64,000 nucleotides of DNA from Allolobophora icterica (Eukaryota > Annelida > Clitellata > Crassiclitellata > Lumbricidae): contig OY744611.1 in the NCBI GenBank assembly GCA_963556255.1, positions 3,568,230 to 3,632,229 of the forward strand. Reading direction: 5' to 3'. Below, in pieces: positions 10,601 through 22,600 of this stretch. The translations under genes and the position numbers were made by a program. The notes beneath the pieces were generated by a model, which was not told the DNA's origin, made no database searches, and saw only the letters and a program-made list of their open reading frames with translations. The stretch's first letter is position 1. Every line of letters begins with the position of its first letter.

Positions 10601-13600
10601 ATAACACTATTATGGATGAAAAATTTAATTGTTATTTCATCTCTGTTGCAAAAAATCTCTCAAGTAATATCCCTACTTCCACTTGCCACTTCTCGGATTA
10701 CATGGGCTCCTCTCCTCCCAACTCTTTTGCTCTTTATCCCACATCATCGGAGAAACTTATTCCACTAAACAACGCGATCAAACTTACCCACAGCTCTGGG
10801 ACTAATGCATGGTTTGGAACCAACTATTGTGGGACCTTCAGTACATCAGGTTTCCTTTTGACCCACTGCGCCAGCTATACTAATTATAAATGAATGATTG
10901 CTACTGCTTATTCGTTACATGCTATATGATTTTGTATTCTTACTTTTGGGTTATCACACTGGCATTTTGGATAAATAAACAATTGATTAATTGATTGATA
11001 CATTTGACAGTGTATACTAGATCGTTTCCTTTCGTTAAAGCAATTATTGATTAATTTCAGGATGTCTGAGTAACGAAAAGGCCCAACGTCCGTCATTTGA
11101 TGAAATAATACTTCAGCTTCAGCGCAATCGTAAGAATTTACTTTACAATTTGTTTCTTTTTAAATTTAAATTTGTATGATTGCTCAGTAAACTTGAAAGC
11201 TTTTTCTTTTTAGTCATTGTGTCGAGTTTTATATATATATATATATATTAGCGCAAGTTATAATCGCATTTTGTATTTTACAATTTGAGCAAGGTAGACT
11301 ACTGAAACTGAATTATTCATTCAATCTTAGATGGTCCATAGAGTAGTGGTAACATCACTAGCGTGAAGGGCAAGCAGTAGCGGGATCGCTTCCCGCAACC
11401 CTCTCAAATTTAGGTCCAGTCAGCCTTTCATTCGCGAGATGGCGCGTTTGTTAAAATGAGATGTAGGACGTGATGGGCGCCTTGCATGGTTGCCGTGTAC
11501 AGTTAAATTCGACTCCTGTAATAACTTGTGATCATCCGTTCATACTGATTTGTAATCATACTGCGTTATTGTCAGTTTGAAGATATTAAACGAATATTAT
11601 TATTATCATTCGGCATCCAATACTCTACATCAGCGGCATAATCATCACCACCTCCTTCATTGATCGGAATGATATATCTTACAAATGCAGTACAGTAAGA
11701 CGGGATGCAAAGGCATCGTCCAGAAGGAGCAAAGCTTTGGATATTTTAGGACCGCCTACTAACCCCTATGTTTGACAGTGAGATGACTCATCGCGTCACA
11801 TAATTAACGAAGAAAATCCACAGATTCTATATTACGCACAAACTAAATAAGGCAAAATATCGCTATTAACTCTTTTCCAGGGCTGTAGTGGTAAAATTAG
11901 AGGTGAGTAAACGCTATCGGTTAGTTTTCTTAAACTAATTAGAGGTGAGTACACGCTACCGGTTAGTTTTCCTAAACTAATTAGAGGTGAGTACAAATAT
12001 TTTGTGAGGTGAGTATACGGTCTCTAGAGGTGAGTACACGCTGTATGCCCGCGTATATCCTCGACTACAGCCCTGCTCTTTTCTACATCCTAAGTCTTCC
12101 CCTAGCCTACAAAGCTCCCGACACTCTTCCACTATCGTCAACAGGGACTACCTTTTTCTCATTTTTCTCTGATAAAATCTCATCATTTCGCTTCTCCTAG
12201 CAATCACTACTGTAACAGTAATTCAATTGACGTCGTGTACAAACGCCAGTATGTTTAAACCTCTGTTAATTTCGATTATATTAAGGTTCGTTCAGTTTCT
12301 TGGCTGTTGGATACATATTTTTCCTTTGATGCTGTTATCCGTGACTGAAGTCTGCGGATTATTCGTTGGATTTTTTCGGTTACTCAAAGAGTAACTTTGT
12401 TTCTGTTTTGTCCAATTTCAAGCCTTGACATTGGGCTCTGTCACGCACACCAACAAGGTATACCTCCACAGTGTTTACGTCAACAGCTGATGTGCACTTT
12501 TACAGTACTACATTCCAATTGAACTACCTCAACAAGACGGCCTATTAAACGGGTAATATATCTGTGTACTGCCCGTCTTCGATGGCGCCAACAACCTATT
12601 CATCAAACGATCTCCGACAGTTGTGGTCGCCTGACCAATGTCTTCTTCGCAATGTCCGTAAGACATTGTTCAACGCTCGGATCTGGTGTCCAGCTGGCAG
12701 TCGAACACAGCGTTACTTGCCTTCTGCTCCTTCTTGTGAAGCATCCGCTTCTTCTGCTCCGTCAATTGAAAAGTCTGTTGATCGTCGTCTGTCTCTAAAT
12801 TTGCCACCTCCTGACTCCAGCATGTCAACTTCTTCGCCTCAGCGATCGTCCTCCATTTCCCCATGGATACGAGCCGCCGTCTCGAATGCTCGTCCGCTCT
12901 CCGGCAAGTCAGCGTACGTCGCTCATATTCTTCTAGAGGATCGGCTCGACATCTTCACAATTACAGAAAGCCGGCATCGGGAGACTGATGATGTACCAGT
13001 CCAACGCTCCGTTCCAACTGGCTACTCACTCTATGATCGGCTGAGACCTCTTCTTTCTGATGGACGACCAGCACGAGGAGGAGGAATCGCAGTTTTCCTT
13101 CGATCAACTCTTCGTGCTTCCATAATCCCCATGGACATGAAAATTTCTACATTCGAAGCCCTCTGCTTAAGCATCGCCAAGTCCCGTGGTTCAACAACAC
13201 TTCTATCCATCTACCGACCGGGCTTGGAAGCTTCCTCTGGTCAAATCTTTGACCAGTTTTCCTCTGTCTCGGAGGGCTCGTTACCAGAAATAGCCAACTC
13301 TTGATCCTTGGCGATTTCAACTTCCATCTAGAAGATCCTGCTGATCCTGCTACAATCTCTTTTCTTGAACAACTCTCCCAATTTGGACTGCGCCAGCATG
13401 TCAATGAAGCTACTCATGAACTGGGAGGCATTTTAGATCTGATAATTACAGCTGATAATGGTCAAGTCTGCGACCTGCAAGTCAAACATCCTACTCTCTC
13501 CGATCATGCTTACATCCAGTTCTCACTACCTCATCTTCACTCCCAGCCTCTGCACTCTATTCGTATGTCCCGTGGCTGGAAATCCCTTGACCGTCGGATG

Positions 13601-16600
13601 CTTGATGACGTACTGCGTAGCTCTCAGCTTTCGTCTGCACCATCGACTCTGGATGACCTAACGATCGATTAGGTTTTTAACCTCTACTCATCGACCATGA
13701 ACCAGCTAATCGACACCATGCTACCGCTTCGAGAAGTAAAGACTCGCTGCAGACCTCTAGCTGTCTGATTCGATCAGGACTGCCATCAAACACGCCGACG
13801 CGCTCGTTGTTTCGAGCGTCGCTACCGTCGGACAAAGGATCCCGCTGACCGGTTGACATGGATAGCACAGCTTCGCGATCTCCATCGGCTCTACCTTCGG
13901 AAGGAGGCAGCTTACTGGGAAAACCTGGCGTCACGATATGAGGGAAACCCACAAAGCTATGGCCATCCATTTCCGGTGTTATGGAACGCTCTTCTCAACC
14001 GCCAGAGACCCCACCTTCTCTGCCAACGACTTCCAGACGATGCTTTCTACCTTGGTCGATGGCCTTCGTGCTTCTACCGCTGATGCATCTCGCCTCTGTT
14101 CTCGACAACTGACTCTGTTTGATTGATTCCAGCCAATCATAGATGCCGACCTGCATCACCTGCTTGTCTCTTCGAACCTGAAGTCACGTGAACTGGATCC
14201 TCTTCCTCCATTTATCCTTACTGACATTATTGATGACTTTGTACCATTTTATTGTATTTATTTGTAGTTTTCTCCTGGATGGGTATCTTTCCCCCTCGCA
14301 AAAACGTGTTTTCGCTTTTCCTACCCTAAAGAAACTAACGTGGGATCCTAACCTCTACCTAAACTACCGCCCCATCTCCAACCTCTCTTTCTTTCTAAGA
14401 CTCTTGAACGACTTGTTTCTTTGCAGCTTCTCCCTTACCTTGAAAGGTCTGGTCTCCTTCATCCTAGTCAATCAGGTAGCAGGGATCGCCACTCCACTGA
14501 AACTGTCTTGCTCTCCATACTTTCTGACATTTATTCTGCTATTGATAGATCTGAACTCCCTCGGTTAACCCACTTTGATGTCTCTGCTGCCTTTGACATG
14601 GCAGATCATGGCATCCTACAGCAGCGACTTGAAACCTCATGTGGCATCCGTGGCCTCCAACTTCTTTGGTTCCGGTCTTACGTAGCTGATCGTACGCAAA
14701 TGGTTTTCTGCGGAGACTCAAGAACCCACTGGGTCAGAGTTAAATTTGGGGTGCCACAGGGATCTATCTGTTTTAGGTCCTTTACCTTCTATACATGGCT
14801 GACATTTCCGCTATATTTACTAAGCACTTATCATCCGGTCATCTTTATGCAGACGACGCTCAAGCGCTCGTTCATGGCACTCCCTCTGCACAGCTTGCAT
14901 TAACTGGACGCATTGATGCTCTCTCACCTGATTTACATGTATACCTTTGGCTGTCTTCTAATGGTCTCTCTATAAATCCAGCTAAGACGCAGCTAATATG
15001 GTTTGGTACTCGTCAACAGCTCCTCAAACTAGACTCCCCACTTCTTGCTGAGAAATTCCCGTCATTCACTTTTCTCTCTAGTGTCCGTGACCTTGGTGTT
15101 GTCCTTGACAGTATGCTCACCTTTTCTGAACACATTGCTAATCTTAATTTCACCTGAGACGGCTTAGAGCAGGGATGGCGAACCTTTTTTAAGGTGCGTG
15201 CCAAAATGCTGTTAAATCAATTTAAAAAATACCGTCGCGTGCCCGTCGGAAATTTGCACAGTAGGCCCAAAGATCTTAGAGTAGTCTACGACTCTAAGAT
15301 CTTTGATAGGCCTATATAATTATTTTTCTATATAGGTTTTAGTTAACAAAGCGTAACAAAAACTGAATTAAAGACGTTATATCAAAGATCATTTTGAATT
15401 ATGTTAATTAAAATTAAGTCCTTCAACAAAGAAAATGTGGATTCGTGCAGGGATTTCGTATTTTAAGTTGGATATTTGGGGGACGCTGTGAATTGTGCGT
15501 GCCCTCAAAATTTCAACGCGAGCCACTTTGGGCACGCGTGCCATAGGTTCGCCATCCAAGGCTTAGAGCAAACCGACGCTCTGTCTCCTTCTCCGTTTTT
15601 ACCACTATCATCTACGCCTTCATCTGCTCCAGAATTGACTACTGTAATTCTCTTTTGATTGGGCTGCCAAAAGTCCGTCTCCCTCTCCAGACTGTTTTAA
15701 ATGCTGCGACCAGATTTAATAGCCCGACTTCCTAGGTAGTCTTATATTTCCTCTTTCCTGTTCGATCATCTTCATTGGCTTCCCCTTACTGCTCGGATTC
15801 AGCTTAAGGTTCTCACTTTAATCCTTGGGTCCTATACAGGCTTAGCACCCAAGTACCTCTGTGACCTCTTTCAGCTACTTCCCTCCGTCCATTACGATCG
15901 CTTAATCGCCATGATCTTTTTGTGCCACGAGCCAGGACCACTATGGCCAACATTCGAGTCTTTTCTTGCATTGGTCCTGCCCTATGGAACCAACTCCCTC
16001 CAATGACACGTGCCTCTTTATTAGCTGGTGTCCCAAGTGCCTTGTTCCGCTGTCTTAAAATCACTTTCTATTCAATAGGTCTTTCGCACTGTGGCGCCTC
16101 TGATTAGCGAACACTGTGAGAGTCGCTTTTTAAATGTTTAAATACAATACAATACGATTACGACTAGACTGCATATGATTGTCTTTGCTTTGTAATATCG
16201 TGCATGGTATTTTCAGTACAATAATAGCTTCGTAGCTATTAAGTATGTCTTTCTCAGTTTCTGCAGCTGGTGAAGACCCAAAGACAAATGAACTGCAACA
16301 GAAGGACAAAAAACAATTAAAATCATTTGGTATGATATAGAATATAATAGAATAGAATATCCTTTATTGGAACCAATTGCAAACCGCATTTTGGTGTACA
16401 ACAACGTAAACATGTTTATACAGATAATATACAAATAATATGTTAATATTAGCTACTAATATTTGACTCAATTATCCCCAATTTATATTGTTTTATATTG
16501 ATATACAGCTACTTTGTCAACGATCTCATACTATAAATAGAAAGAAGATTATTTCTGTATTATATCAGATTCATAGGATAAATTTCATCCTCAGAGGTCA

Positions 16601-19600
16601 ACTCTGGATAAAATTATTGCTCCCAACGATTGTAATTCATTGTAACGTGATGTAATAATATTGTTATGGTTGGTATGTACTAGGGTGGAGTGAAAATGGC
16701 CAAAACAATTTTTTAACCAAACGTTTTCTAATAGTGATGGAAAGTTGCCAGCTTGCGAGTGTAAATAGTGCTCAAAATATTGCTGATTTTGCTTTGCGTC
16801 TTCTGCCCTCTACCGGCGGTAAAATATTTACCATATAAAATTCTTTGAATAACGCCAATGCGGTGCATTATTTTTCTTCTTCTTCAACTGACTGTCTTCG
16901 AACGGTTACAATTCATGAAATACACGTTCAAAATCAGTTGCGGAAATTGCTTCTGGTGTGTTATAGGATGGTTACAATTGGTCTAAAAAGTGTGGAGGTA
17001 CCAATTTCTTACATGCATGAAGCAGGGCGTTAACTTCGATCTCTGGGAAGGCAAAATAATAAAATATCGAGTGGCATTGTTCATAAAGTGGGGGGTACGG
17101 TACCCCAACCCAAATAGTGGGGTGGGGTACGGTTACCCTCGTTCCCCCGACAAATTACCCCTGTGATTGTAACGCCTTATGAATGCAGCGACATTGCTAA
17201 AAGGAAGAAAATTAGGAGAGAACGAAAGAAGTACCAAAGCTCTGTTCAAGCAGGATGCGCCAGCATACGACTGTGAGTGTTGAGGGGCTTTCCGGAGAAT
17301 AATCCAAGAGGTCCGTGTCTGGTTTGGGGGGAGGGAGATCAAGACAGGAGGCAGAGCAGCTGTGAAGGCGGTTGTTATTTAGGGCGAGGAGAATTGGAAG
17401 GCAAAGGATAAAATGAGTCAGGGTAGGAGTAGGCCCTACTTGAAAAGGTGAGACTTCAGTTTGGAGTTGAAAGCCCTAGATAGATAGAGGAACATGAGGA
17501 GAAGGATGGAGGACGGGTTGGAATGATGATGGAGGAACCAAGAATCTGCGGAATTCAAGGGGGAGATCGTTCCAGAGGCGTGGTGCTCTGATGGATATGG
17601 CTGGGTTGGAGAACTTGAGATGAGTAGTGATCGAGAAAGACTGAAATAGGAGGATGATCGGGTGGAGCGGGTTGCCTGGATGGTGAAGAGACCACGGAGG
17701 TACTTGGGCTGGATATGTTTTAGGGAGTTATAGGTTAGTGATAGGACTTTGAAGTGGATTCGCTCTGGGATTTTTAGCCAATGCAATGATTTGAGGATGA
17801 GAGTGATATGATGATGTTTGGGCATTCTCGTAACACCCCTGGCTAGTGACTTTTGGATAGGTTGCAGGCGCTTGATTTGGGTGGATTCAAGGTTGGGGAA
17901 GAGGGAATTGCTGTAGTCAATGAACAATACCGGTAACAATGGAAGAGGGGCCGGATGTGACGAAGGTCACAAGTGTGCCTGAAGCAGGAGCGCGAGAGGT
18001 TGGAGATGTGGTTAGAGAAGGAGAGTTGTGGATCACAAGTAATGGACGGGGGGGGGGGTCCGATGTGAAAGGTAAGAAGCGATGAGTTAGTCGATGGGTG
18101 TATGGAAGGGTTTGGGCTTTTCCTGATATGATCGGGAAGGCCTAGGATTATGAATTCTGTTTTGGAAAGGTTAAGGCAGAGGAGATTGGATGACATCCAC
18201 TGTGATATTAGGTTAATTACGTTGAAATATTGCATCGACGGTAGAGGGCAGAAGATGTCATTTGAAATTTAAAATATTTGGTGTGATTCTTACTCTACCT
18301 AAGTTGCATCTTTTGCCCACTATTAGAATTCATTTATTTAAAAATCATTTTTTTCACTCCACCCTAGTATGTACATGTATTTAAGTAAGGGTTCAGGATT
18401 TTATGAGATTTAGCTGATTTTGTTATATCCTAACGCAAAAGTTTATTTATCGAAATTTTTCATGCAAAATCTGAAACGTATGTGTTTATTGGCACAAGAG
18501 CGTTCCAGAATAGCATTCATATTGACTGTTGAGTGGAGAATATTGCTGGAAATAATGACGGTGACGTTTCTTCTATTTTGGATGAAAGTGATTGTTTTTC
18601 CTAGCTGAACCCAACTGTTTGAGTATGATGCTGAAAAGGACGATACTGTCTGTCAACCCTTTCCTTCCGTTGACAATCCTTCTAACGACTTCACTTATCT
18701 CCTTCGTATCTACGCCTCTTTAATGTTCACTGATTCACACTAAATCTACGTATAAGTAGCTTTATTTCTACTGTGTAGCATAGCCTTCATTGAACACCAA
18801 CACAGTTTTCTATATCTTTGTTTAAAGAAACAGCACTGAATACAATTACAACTAGTCCGCAACACTTCAAACTTCTACAGTCAGCATAAAATCTTCGCGC
18901 CCGCCTTAGGCACGTGTCTTCTGTGCGCGTAAGCGAACTCTAATTATATACATATAGCGCGCGGCTGCCGAGATCAGCCGGCCAGGCGCTTAGCTAAAGA
19001 CAGTACAACTAAACGTGATACATCTATCATATATATATACAAGCGAAACTAAAGTAAACGCACTAAATATATACCGCGATATCTTGCACTGCAAGACTGT
19101 ACACAAAACTAAGTTCACATTACCTCCTTCCTTTTTCTGGAATTGAGCAAATTAAATTTAAAAATTTGCGAAATTACCAAAATACATTAAACAAATACAT
19201 ATCTAACTAATCAATCAAACAGTCTTATGAATACTTATAATCTTGACAAACAGTCAGCAATAACATTTAATCTGCCCTTCTTGTATTTCACTTCAACATC
19301 AAAAGTTTGTAAGGCTAACGCCCAACGCACAAGCTTAGCAGACTTAGACATTGACTCAGTCAAATAAGTCAAAGGATTGTGATCAGTAAAAATGAAAATT
19401 TTCGATCCAATTATAATTTCTTTTAACTTGTTTAGAGCCCAAACAATAGCATAGGCTTCCTTTTCCACAATGGCCCATCTCTTCTGGGTATCAGTCATTT
19501 TCTGGCTGATAAATGACACAGGGCGTTCTATTCCCTTGTCGTCCATCTGTGTTAAAACAGCACCAACTGCAAAGTCACTACTATCGCAGTACAAATTAAA

Positions 19601-22600
19601 AGGTTTTCCAACTTCAAAAACATATGACACTACTTTGGATCGTACAGCTTCTTTAAGTAAATCAAATGCTTGCTGATGTTCAACAGTCCAAAATGGAAAT
19701 CACATTAGACTTTCCAACTTTGTTTAGAACGTCTCTGACAATCGGCATAGGATATTTACAATCCACAGTGAATGAGTTAATGTATCTGTAATCACAGGCA
19801 AGTCTCAAAGATCCATCTTTCTTTTTTAACAATTACCAAAGGGCTTGCCATTCTGCTCGATGATGGTTTGATGATGTTTGTTTTTAACATTTCTTTGATC
19901 TGACGTTCCACTTCTGCTCGATAAATCAAAGGAATTCGATATGCTGCAAATTCCTTTCCACGAAATCCTGGTTTTAGTTCAATTTCATGTTCGACCAATG
20001 TACATAATCCGGGTTTTTCTGAAAATCTGTCACAGTATTTGTTTAAAACGTTCAACAACTGTTCTTGTTGAGTTACTGTCAAATGGTTAATTTGTTCAGG
20101 ATCGAGGTTAAGTGAGTTCTTGTCAACTTGAACCTCATTCCTCATTTGTAATTCAACTAATGAACCAAAATCTTCATCTTCCTCAACGATTAGACCACAA
20201 CTCAACGCTCGAGTAACATATTTTCTGATCTTGTTGGCGTGTATTATTTTTCGACCATTTTCACCCATATCGGCTAAATAAGAGTACTTTGATCTTCGAT
20301 GTATGATCGTACATGGACCATGCCATCGAGAAATAAGTTTGTTCGTTGACGTTGGATACAAAACAATGACTTTTTCACCAGCTTCAAATTCTTTGTGCTT
20401 TGCTCTCTTGCTATACTGATTCGTGTATTGTAATTGCTTTTCTCGAGAGTAGGATTCTGCAAACAATAATGCTTGCTCCATATTTTCTTTGACTTCTTTC
20501 AAATACTTTTCTGGTTTAACTCCAACATGAGGTGGTAAGTTTATTTCTCTAGTCCAACTCTCTTTTAATATTGCCAGTGGTCCTCTCGGAATTTTCCCAT
20601 AGACAAGCATATATGGAGATACTCCAGTAGTTGCATTCGGCACTTCTCGTAATGCCCACACTGTGAAAGGAATTATCTTGTGCCATTTCCTCTGGTTGTC
20701 TATGATCACATGATGGATCATCTTTTTAAATGTCTGATTCCATCTTTCTACTAATCCCGCAGCCTCTGGGTGTCCTGGTGTGCCGAATCTTGGACTACAG
20801 CCCATTAAATTGAGAAATTCTCTTGTCAAACTGGCTGTAAAGTTCGTTCCTTGATCACTTGTGATCACGGACGGCACACCAACGTTCATGAACAGTTCCA
20901 TCAACGCTTCACATACAGCCTTCGCTGTCAGCGATTTCAATAAGAAGATTGTAGGCCATCTGGTGCACGAGTCCACAATTCATAAACAGTATTTGTGACC
21001 TGCAGCAGATACCGGATCGATCGAGCCAACGAGGTCCATCGTCATTCTCCTGAAGGCGACCTCTTCTCTTGAGACCGGAGTGATAGGCACTCTATCCATC
21101 ACCAGACTCCTTGCCTTTAGTTGACATTTCTCGCAAGATTTACAAAATTTCACAATGTCTCTTCTCATCTTTGGCCATACAAAGGACAACTTTATTCGTT
21201 CTCTTGTTTTCTCTTCTCCTAGATGTCCTCCAAACACCGACTCATGTGCCAACTCCATCACTTTAATTCGTCTCTCTTTTGGTAACACTAGTTGATATAT
21301 CGTCTGGTCTAATATCTGATATTTCTTATGCAATAAACCGTTGATCACACAGAATTCAGATTCTTTCTCTTGTGCTATCTTCCACCACGGCTTCAACGAT
21401 TCATCCTTTCTCTGTTGCTCTTCGAATTTCTTCGAAACGGCAATCTGCACCTTTCGTTCTTCGTCCATTTCTTCATCTCTATACAAGTCTCCTATCCCCA
21501 CATCACATTCATTGTCTTCTTCAGTTTAATTTAATTTGCCATTCTCACATGCAGCCATCTCTTGCCCATTCATCTCTGATGTTACACCATCTCGCGATAA
21601 GCTTCGTTGCTCATTACTTTCGTTTTCCTCATCACTTGAACTTTCAGTTTCACTCTTCTCATCAACATCTACCAATTCCTGTCTCCGACTCTGCGCTCTT
21701 GTCATTACATTTGCTCGCACACTCACATCTCCTTGTATCGTTTTTATCTTCATCTGTGGTACGGCTTTTAATTCGGCAATTATCTCTGGATGCAACAAGA
21801 ATCTTTCTGTACTGCCCAACTTTGCAATACTAGCACACATTAAGGTAACATAAGGTGTAAGTGAACACTGGATTTTACGCGGAAATCCCTCTTCTTCCAC
21901 GTCACTACCACACCGTCTAACATCAACTTTCACTAACTTCGCAGGAATGGCATCTCCTGCCACACATTGCAAGTTTACTTTTCCAATTTGTTCCACCTTC
22001 ATGCCTTCCAGCAATTCTTCACTAATCACCGGAACTCTGCACCCGAATCGCTCAGTGCTTTGACTTTCACTGGCTCTTTACCGTCTACTCCACGAATTTC
22101 AACCTCGACATATTGCAAGAACGATTTCTTCAATATTCGACTGTCCTCTTTTCCTGCGACTTCTCTCTGAATTCCATCATCCAATAGAATTTCCTTTTGA
22201 ATGCCACATTTCATTACTGACTTTACTTCAGTCTCTTGGTTTTCTTGACCCGTGGTTTGATTGTCTGTATCCTTAACCACTTGAATCAGATTCACCCTTG
22301 TGTGTTCTTGATTTCTGCTAGAACTAGCTGCTGACACTGGAACTGGACAAAATTTAACCAAATGTTTGTCTGAACCACAGTTGTGACAACGCTTTACAAA
22401 CATACCTCGTTGTTCATTTCCTTCATTTCTTTTATACTGCATGAACGATGTGTTGCCTTCCCTCTTGGCAAATGGCGTTGGCGATTTGCTATATCCTTGA
22501 CGACCAAACGTCACTTCTCTGTTCTCATTGGGTACAGGGACACTAGCCTTGACTTCTTTACCTTTGAACTGATTCCCTGTTTCTGGATTACTTTTCCATT

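Larger units (their letters stand above)
12400..16156 (+). mobile_element. CR1/L2-like non-LTR retrotransposon, near full length
   Basis: In order on the plus strand: a Ser/Pro-rich N-terminal part; an apurinic-type endonuclease with [17 protein letters not shown], then after a frameshift ILGDFNFHL and LSDHAYIQF; a linker; and reverse transcriptase with [35 protein letters not shown] and YADDAQAL. The RT thumb is interrupted by the MITE at 15170-15560 and resumes with [14 protein letters not shown]. The 3' end is an (AATAC)n-like tail near 16140-16156. Several stops and frameshifts make it inactive. The 5' end is not resolved. It lies wholly in intron 4 of the kinase gene, in the same orientation. 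Confidence 0.85.
16681..18366. mobile_element. hAT-like element with long inverted repeats, carrying nested insertions
   Basis: Both ends begin TAGGGTGGAGTGAAAA reading inward, and similarity continues inward to the shared TCTTCTGCCCTCTACCG word (about 120-140 bp with gaps). The exact 8-bp duplication GTATGTAC flanks it (16673-16680, 18367-18374). The middle is occupied by a copy of the 200-bp dispersed repeat and by a minus-strand CR1/L2-like fragment, both later insertions. No transposase remains. Confidence 0.85.

Noticed and set aside
11332..11405. Functional tRNA gene
   Set aside because: Box-like elements are present but no acceptor or anticodon stems close correctly; a SINE head is more likely.
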